Below, piece after piece: positions 31,651 through 35,697 of a stretch of DNA of 35,697 nucleotides; within the stretch, counting starts at the first letter, position 1, and each line of letters begins with the position of its first letter. The notes below the pieces were generated by a model. The model worked only from the letters and a program-made list of their open reading frames with translations. It did not search any database and was not told the origin of the DNA. The stretch is taken from the NCBI GenBank assembly GCA_025980475.1, contig JAICXL010000022.1, positions 1 to 35,697 on the forward strand, in the 5' to 3' direction. Position numbers and translations under genes: made by a program. Source of the DNA: Nocardioidaceae bacterium (lineage in GTDB: Bacteria; Actinomycetota; Actinomycetes; Propionibacteriales; Nocardioidaceae).

Positions 31651-32415
31651 ATGGGCGAGGACAGGCAACGACGCACGGCGGTGGTGACCGGGGCCAGCAG
31701 CGGGATCGGTGCGGCGACCGCGCGGGCGCTGGCCGGTGACGGGTTCCGGGTGGTCTGCGCGGCCCGCCGCTCCGACCGGATCGCGGCGCTGGCCGCGGAG
31801 ATCGACGGCGTGGCGGTGGCCTGCGACGTGACCTCGGACGACGACGTGGCGGCCCTGGCCGAGGCGGCCGGCGGGAAGGTCGCCGTGCTCGTCAACGACG
31901 CCGGCGGCGCGTTCGGCGCCGACACCGTCGAGCAGGCCGACCTCGCCGACTGGCAGGCGATGTGGGAGGTCAACGTGCTCGGCCTGGTCCGGGTGACGCG
32001 CGCGCTGCTGCCGGCGCTGCGGGCGACCGGAGAGGGGCTGGTGGTCAACCTCGGCTCGACCGCGGGTCGGGTCGCCTACCCGACCGGAGGTGGCTACACC
32101 GCGGCCAAGCACGCGACCAGGGTGGTCACCGAGACGCTGCGGCTGGAGCTGAACGGCGAGCCGCTGCGGGTCACCGAGATCGCGCCGGGGATGGTGCGCA
32201 CCGAGGAGTTCTCGCTGGTCCGCTTCGGGGGCGACCAGGCCTCGGCCGACGCCGTCTACGCGGGCGTCGACTCGCCGCTGGCGGCCGCGGACGTCGCCGA
32301 GGCGGTCCGGTGGGTGGCCTCGCTGCCGCGGCACGTCAACGTCGACGAGCTGGTGATCAAGCCGGTCGCCCAGGCGGCCCAGCACCAGCTGCACCGCGGC
32401 CCGATCTTCGACTGA
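31651..32415 (+). CDS. Short-chain dehydrogenase/reductase (YdfG-like)
   Basis: 254 aa classical SDR. The cofactor motif TGASSGIGAA is near residues 13-22, CAARRSDRI follows (Arg residues after beta-strand 2 suggest NADP preference), then NDAG in place of NNAG. The catalytic set is complete: Ser in NLGSTAG, Tyr and Lys in GGGYTAAKHA. The segment LRVTEIAPGMVRTEEFSLVRF and the C-terminal VNVDELVIKPVAQ resemble YdfG-type enzymes that oxidise serine or 3-hydroxy acids. It diverges from rocD. No ribosome site precedes ATG 31651, and CAGAAT 6 nt upstream may act as a -10 box. Confidence 0.9.
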   Translation: MGEDRQRRTAVVTGASSGIGAATARALAGDGFRVVCAARRSDRIAALAAEIDGVAVACDVTSDDDVAALAEAAGGKVAVLVNDAGGAFGADTVEQADLADWQAMWEVNVLGLVRVTRALLPALRATGEGLVVNLGSTAGRVAYPTGGGYTAAKHATRVVTETLRLELNGEPLRVTEIAPGMVRTEEFSLVRFGGDQASADAVYAGVDSPLAAADVAEAVRWVASLPRHVNVDELVIKPVAQAAQHQLHRGPIFD

Positions 32416-32492
32416 GCCCGCCGGACGGCGGTCAGCGTCGCAGGAAGCGGCGGATGCCCGCGACCCGGCGACCACCCGGAGCGCCCGTCGGA

Positions 32493-33041
32493 TCATCCCG
32501 CCCGGCCCTCGACCTGCTCACCGGTCAGCGCCGCCGCGATCCGGTCGACGGCCCCGGCCAGCAGCTCCGCCGCGCGGGCATGGGCCGCGTCGCCGCGGCC
32601 GTAGGGGTCGGGGACGTCGAGCTCGACCTCCTCCAGCAGCGAGCGCGCGGCAGCGGCCTCGGCCACCAGCTCGGCGGGCGGCGCGGGGTCGACCCGGTCG
32701 AGGAGGGCTGCGAACTCCAGGACGGTGAAGGTACGACGCAACGCACCCGGCGCCTCGCCGAGCACGCGCGCGCGCAGCTCCCTGGTCGCGGTGAGCACGA
32801 GGTCGGCCCGGCGCAGCATCGCCGGGGTCAGCTGACGGGCGACGAACGCCTCGGCGGAGCCGCCGTACGCCGCCAGCTGCGCCGCCGCCTCCGGCGACAT
32901 CTGCGCGCCGACCATCGCGGCGACCCCGGCGCTGGCCACCTCGATCTCGCGGCCCGGGAGCCGCTGGGCGAGCAGACGCTCCCCGAACGGCGACCGGCAG
33001 ATGTTGCCGATGCACACGAACAGGACGCGGAAGGCGGGCAC
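32493..33041 (-). CDS. Low-molecular-weight protein-tyrosine-phosphatase-like protein
   Basis: 182 aa. The phosphatase loop C-x5-R-S is CIGNICRS (Cys10 to Ser17) right after beta-strand 1, and the general-acid Asp sits in DVPDPYG late in the chain, the classic LMW-PTP order. An insertion of Ala-rich helix lies before that motif, so it is about 30 residues longer than minimal members. It could dephosphorylate protein tyrosine; arsenate reductase is a less likely relative. GTG 33041 is preferred because TATCGT lies 7 nt upstream (leaderless); GTG 33050 would add three residues. It is followed by about 77 bp with no gene. Confidence 0.85.
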   Translation of the reverse strand: MPAFRVLFVCIGNICRSPFGERLLAQRLPGREIEVASAGVAAMVGAQMSPEAAAQLAAYGGSAEAFVARQLTPAMLRRADLVLTATRELRARVLGEAPGALRRTFTVLEFAALLDRVDPAPPAELVAEAAAARSLLEEVELDVPDPYGRGDAAHARAAELLAGAVDRIAAALTGEQVEGRAG

Positions 33042-33048
33042 GCCGCCC

Positions 33049-33054
33049 ACGATA
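33049..33054 (-). promoter_or_regulatory. -10 box for the phosphatase gene (leaderless candidate)
   Basis: TATCGT on the minus strand, 7 nt before GTG 33041, with no Shine-Dalgarno in between. Confidence 0.35.
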
Positions 33055-33084
33055 GACGGGAGCGGTGACAGCCCGGTGGTGCGC

Positions 33085-34650
33085 TCAGCGGTGGCGCGGC
33101 GGCCGGTCGAGCACGGCCGCGAGCACCTCGTCCAGGCTCACGGGAAGCTGGCTCGTGCGCCAGGCGACGACGCCGTCCGGCCGGACCAGCGCAGTGCCCG
33201 CGAGGCCGGCGCCGGTGACGTGCTCGACCGAGACCGGCACGCCGAACGCCTTCTCGGCCTCCTCGGCGACCTTGCCCCACTCGGCCTGGGAGTCGGTGCA
33301 GAACACGGCGAAGCCGGGTCCGGCGACGTCGACGGTCGAGCGACCGTCGGGCAGCGGCGTGTGCGGCACCCGGGTCCCGGCCGCCCAGCTGCGGGTCCGC
33401 GGGTCGTCCAGCGGCGCCGGCGGGGAGGTGTCGAGCACCGCCCCGGACCGGTAGACCGCGCCGAGCTCGATCGAGGCGTCGTCCAGTGGTTCCTGCAGGT
33501 CCTCCTGCGGCAGCGACGGGTCCACGCGCAGCACGTAGCGGGTGTAGGCCTGCTCCGCCGTGAGCGCGCCGATCGGCCGGCGCTCGGGGTCGTACGACGA
33601 CAGCAACCCCCTGCCGGCGAGGCCCTTGGTGACCAGGGCCAGCTTCCAGGCGAGGTTGTGCGCGTCGGCGACGCCGGTGTTGCCGCCGAAGCCACCGGTC
33701 GGCGGCATCACGTGGGCGGAGTCGCCGGCGAGCAGGATCCGGCCGCGGCCGAACGCCTCGGCGGCGCCGGAGCTCGCGCTCCACCGCTGCATGCTCTCGA
33801 CCTCGACGGCGATCTCGGAGTCCCCGAGCGCCGTCCGGACCAGCTCGATCGCCCGCTCGACGGACAACCCCTCGCCCACCTGGGTGTCCCGGGTGCCGTC
33901 GGCCGCGGTCGTGGAGAACACCGCGAGGAAGCCGGCGTCGAGACCGATCGAGAACCGGAAGAAGCCGAGCAGCTCGGGGTGGTTGACGTAGACCACGCTG
34001 AGGTTGCGGTCGCCCATCAGCGGCCGGACGTCGGCCTTGAAGTAGATCGTCACGCAGTCGGCGAAGCTGCCCCGCCCGGACATGGGGATGCCGAGCTGCT
34101 CCCGGACACTGCTGTGCGCGCCGTCGGCAGCCACCAGGGAGTCACAGGTGATCCCCTGCTCCGGTCCGCCGTCTCGTGGCCGCAGCACTGCCCGCACGTG
34201 GTCGTCGTGCTCCTCGAAGGACACCAGCTCGGTGCCGAACAGCTGCTCGGCGCCGAGCTCGACGGCCCGGTCGCGCAGCACGGGCTCCAGCCCGACCTGG
34301 GTGAGGAACAGCCGGTCGGTGGGGCTCAGCCCCTCGACGCCCTCGTTGTAGGAGTGGAAGAAGTAGTGCAGCTCCTTGCCGGCCAGGCTCTCCACCGCCA
34401 TGATCGCGCCGCCCTGCTCGAACTCGGCGGCAGCCGCCTCCTCGACGGCCTCCTGCAGGCCGACGGAGCGGAAGACCTCCATGGTGCGCTGGTGGAACGA
34501 TGCGGCCCGCGGGTGGATCGCGGTGCCGCGGTGGCTCTCCACCAGCAGGTGCTCGACGCCCTGGTCGGCGAGCAGGACCGACGTGGACAGGCCCACCAGG
34601 CTGCCGCCGACGACGAGGACCGGGACGTGCCGGGACTGCTGCGCGACCAT
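33085..34650 (-). CDS. FAD-dependent aromatic hydroxylase-type monooxygenase
   Basis: 521 aa class A flavoprotein monooxygenase (phenol hydroxylase/PheA-TfdB-like). FAD motifs: VLVVGGSLVGLSTSVLLA near the N-terminus, the central DG-type motif VAADGAHSSVREQLG, and GRILLAGDSAHVMPPTGGFGGNTGVADAHNLAWKLA. The C-terminal 100 residues form the thioredoxin-like domain found in phenol hydroxylase relatives (FAVFCTDSQAEW, VLVRPDGVVAWR). It uses NAD(P)H and O2 to hydroxylate an aromatic or polyketide-like substrate. ATG 34650 lies 3 bp after the amidohydrolase stop, so the two genes form an operon. Confidence 0.9.
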   Translation of the reverse strand: MVAQQSRHVPVLVVGGSLVGLSTSVLLADQGVEHLLVESHRGTAIHPRAASFHQRTMEVFRSVGLQEAVEEAAAAEFEQGGAIMAVESLAGKELHYFFHSYNEGVEGLSPTDRLFLTQVGLEPVLRDRAVELGAEQLFGTELVSFEEHDDHVRAVLRPRDGGPEQGITCDSLVAADGAHSSVREQLGIPMSGRGSFADCVTIYFKADVRPLMGDRNLSVVYVNHPELLGFFRFSIGLDAGFLAVFSTTAADGTRDTQVGEGLSVERAIELVRTALGDSEIAVEVESMQRWSASSGAAEAFGRGRILLAGDSAHVMPPTGGFGGNTGVADAHNLAWKLALVTKGLAGRGLLSSYDPERRPIGALTAEQAYTRYVLRVDPSLPQEDLQEPLDDASIELGAVYRSGAVLDTSPPAPLDDPRTRSWAAGTRVPHTPLPDGRSTVDVAGPGFAVFCTDSQAEWGKVAEEAEKAFGVPVSVEHVTGAGLAGTALVRPDGVVAWRTSQLPVSLDEVLAAVLDRPPRHR

Positions 34651-34653
34651 GTC

Positions 34654-35697
34654 TCAGCCCTCGCTCACTGCACCGGCGGCCGACACCGACTGGTGCGTGC
34701 TGGCGCTGCGGTAGTCGGTGTAGGTGTAGGGGTTGTCGAGGACCTTGGTCTCGGGGATCTCCGGGTTCATGCCCTGCTGCCAGGCCTCGGGCCCGAGGAC
34801 GCCCTGCAGGTGCTCGACGGTCTCCTCGACGGTGCGGCGCACAGCGGCCAGGTCGATGTCGACCAGCCGGTGGTCGTGCTTCACCACGCGGCCGTTGACC
34901 ATCACCGTGTGCACGTCCCCGCGCTGGGCCTGGAAGGCGACGTGCCCGTAGGGGTTGAGGATCGGGAACATCGCCGGGGAGTTCTCGTTCTTGATCAGCA
35001 CGACGTCGGCCTTCTTGCCCGGCTCGAGGCTGCCGACCACGTCGCCGAGGCCGAGGGCCGCGGCACCACCGCGGGTCGCCCACTCGACCACCTGCTCGGC
35101 GCGCAGGTGGCAGTTGGTGACAGTGTCCCCGACGTTGTGGGCCTCGAGGTGCTCGCGCGACCGGTCGGCGCCGAGCGTGGAGCGCATCGTGGTGAACAGG
35201 TCCGCGCTCCACCAGACGCTGGTGTCCATCGACAGCGACACCGGGATGTCGTGGGAGCGCAGCACCCAGGTGGGCGGGTAGCCCTGGCCGCAGCTCTGCT
35301 CGCTGTCGGTGGAGACCGAGACGCACCCGCCGGTGGCGGCGATGCGCTGGTAGGAGTCGGCGCTGAGGGTCGCGGCGTGGACGTAGATCGTGCCGGGCAC
35401 CATGAAGTCGTTCTCGAACATCAGCCGGATGCCCTCGTCGTTGGTCGCGCCCCACACGCCGGCGTGGGTCGTCACCGTGGCACCGAGGTCGCGGGCGACC
35501 TCGAAGGCCTTGCGCTCGGGGAACTCCGGGTCACCGGTGACGTCGAAGGCCATCTGGAAGCCGAGCATGTCGTCACCGCTGAACCGGCGCTCGACGAACG
35601 TGCGGAAATCCGGCGCCGTCGACCACTCCCACGGCCCGGCCTGGATGTTGCCGTAGGCGAGCACGAAGCGGCCGGGCACCGACTGCAGCGCGTCGAC
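34654..35697 (-). CDS. Amidohydrolase (cytosine deaminase/ATZ-TRZ-like), 5' end beyond the window
   Basis: The frame is open to the right edge (last codons read VDALQSVPGRF), so at least 347 residues are present and the N-terminal metal motif H-x-H is outside. Visible family features: THAGVWGATNDEG (second metal His region), YVHAATLS, VSVSTDSE, the metal Asp in SLSMDTSVWWSADLFTTMR, and GAAALGLGDVVGSLEPGKKADVVLI followed by VMVNGRVV, the C-terminal beta-sandwich. Such enzymes deaminate or dechlorinate heterocycles or hydrolyse amides. The monooxygenase gene starts 3 bp downstream, suggesting a two-step degradation of a nitrogen-containing aromatic compound (inference). Confidence 0.88.
   Translation of the reverse strand, partial: VDALQSVPGRFVLAYGNIQAGPWEWSTAPDFRTFVERRFSGDDMLGFQMAFDVTGDPEFPERKAFEVARDLGATVTTHAGVWGATNDEGIRLMFENDFMVPGTIYVHAATLSADSYQRIAATGGCVSVSTDSEQSCGQGYPPTWVLRSHDIPVSLSMDTSVWWSADLFTTMRSTLGADRSREHLEAHNVGDTVTNCHLRAEQVVEWATRGGAAALGLGDVVGSLEPGKKADVVLIKNENSPAMFPILNPYGHVAFQAQRGDVHTVMVNGRVVKHDHRLVDIDLAAVRRTVEETVEHLQGVLGPEAWQQGMNPEIPETKVLDNPYTYTDYRSASTHQSVSAAGAVSEG

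Noticed and set aside
32432-32495. A short minus-strand frame after the phosphatase gene ending in a basic peptide
   Set aside because: It is about 20 codons, with no start or homology that I can support; possibly a decayed gene end.

Overview
The window is very GC-rich and has the gene content of a high-GC actinobacterium, most likely Nocardioides or a relative in the Nocardioidaceae (inference). The markers are mycothiol-type MshA, CarD, a DUF4032 protein, a SigE-type ECF sigma factor, the carD/ispD/ispF/cysS/rlmB gene set, GTG and TTG starts, and a decayed DUF222/HNH (13E12-type) gene. No plasmid, phage or CRISPR signature is present. The longest stretch without a gene is under 200 bp.

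Layout. 1-5163: the end of a dimethylformamidase-like protein, pyridoxal kinase, a sulfatase lipoprotein and a MocR-type regulator. 5157-8183: divergent from that regulator, a two-gene amine/semialdehyde operon (mmsA plus a class III aminotransferase) with a nested-dyad operator, ending in a triplet repeat array. 8298-13838: an ABC-2 exporter pair, an SDR remnant, a small membrane protein, an HSL-type esterase, a DUF222/HNH remnant and a GT-C-like membrane protein. 13890-17757: tRNA-Thr(UGU), a DUF4032 protein, and rlmB and cysS. 17839-21552: an ECF sigma factor coupled to a membrane protein, an SDR without its catalytic Tyr, and a membrane-anchored sulfite-oxidase-family protein. 21588-23890: ispF-ispD facing an ispD-like gene and carD. 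24058-26194: UbiA-like protein, lipoprotein, gpmA. 26329-30127: EamA transporter, FAD oxidoreductase, YbjN protein and mshA. 30281-35697: ornithine aminotransferase, an SDR, a low-molecular-weight phosphatase, and an amidohydrolase/flavin monooxygenase operon that leaves the window.

The most notable observation is that IspD appears to be split in function between two convergent genes. The gene coupled to ispF keeps the CTP-binding half of the active site but has lost the arm residues that bind methylerythritol phosphate. The gene behind carD, in the usual ispD position, has lost the CTP-binding loop but keeps exactly those arm residues. In the homodimeric enzyme these residues act across the subunit interface, so an obligate heterodimeric IspD is a testable reading.

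The second is a set of four short tandem arrays (three of 22 bp units, one of 32 bp units). Each has three copies and each begins on the stop codon of the upstream gene. Because the unit lengths are not multiples of three, each array supplies TGA in all three reading frames. Several genes also look leaderless, with a TANNNT box 6-7 nt ahead of the start codon.
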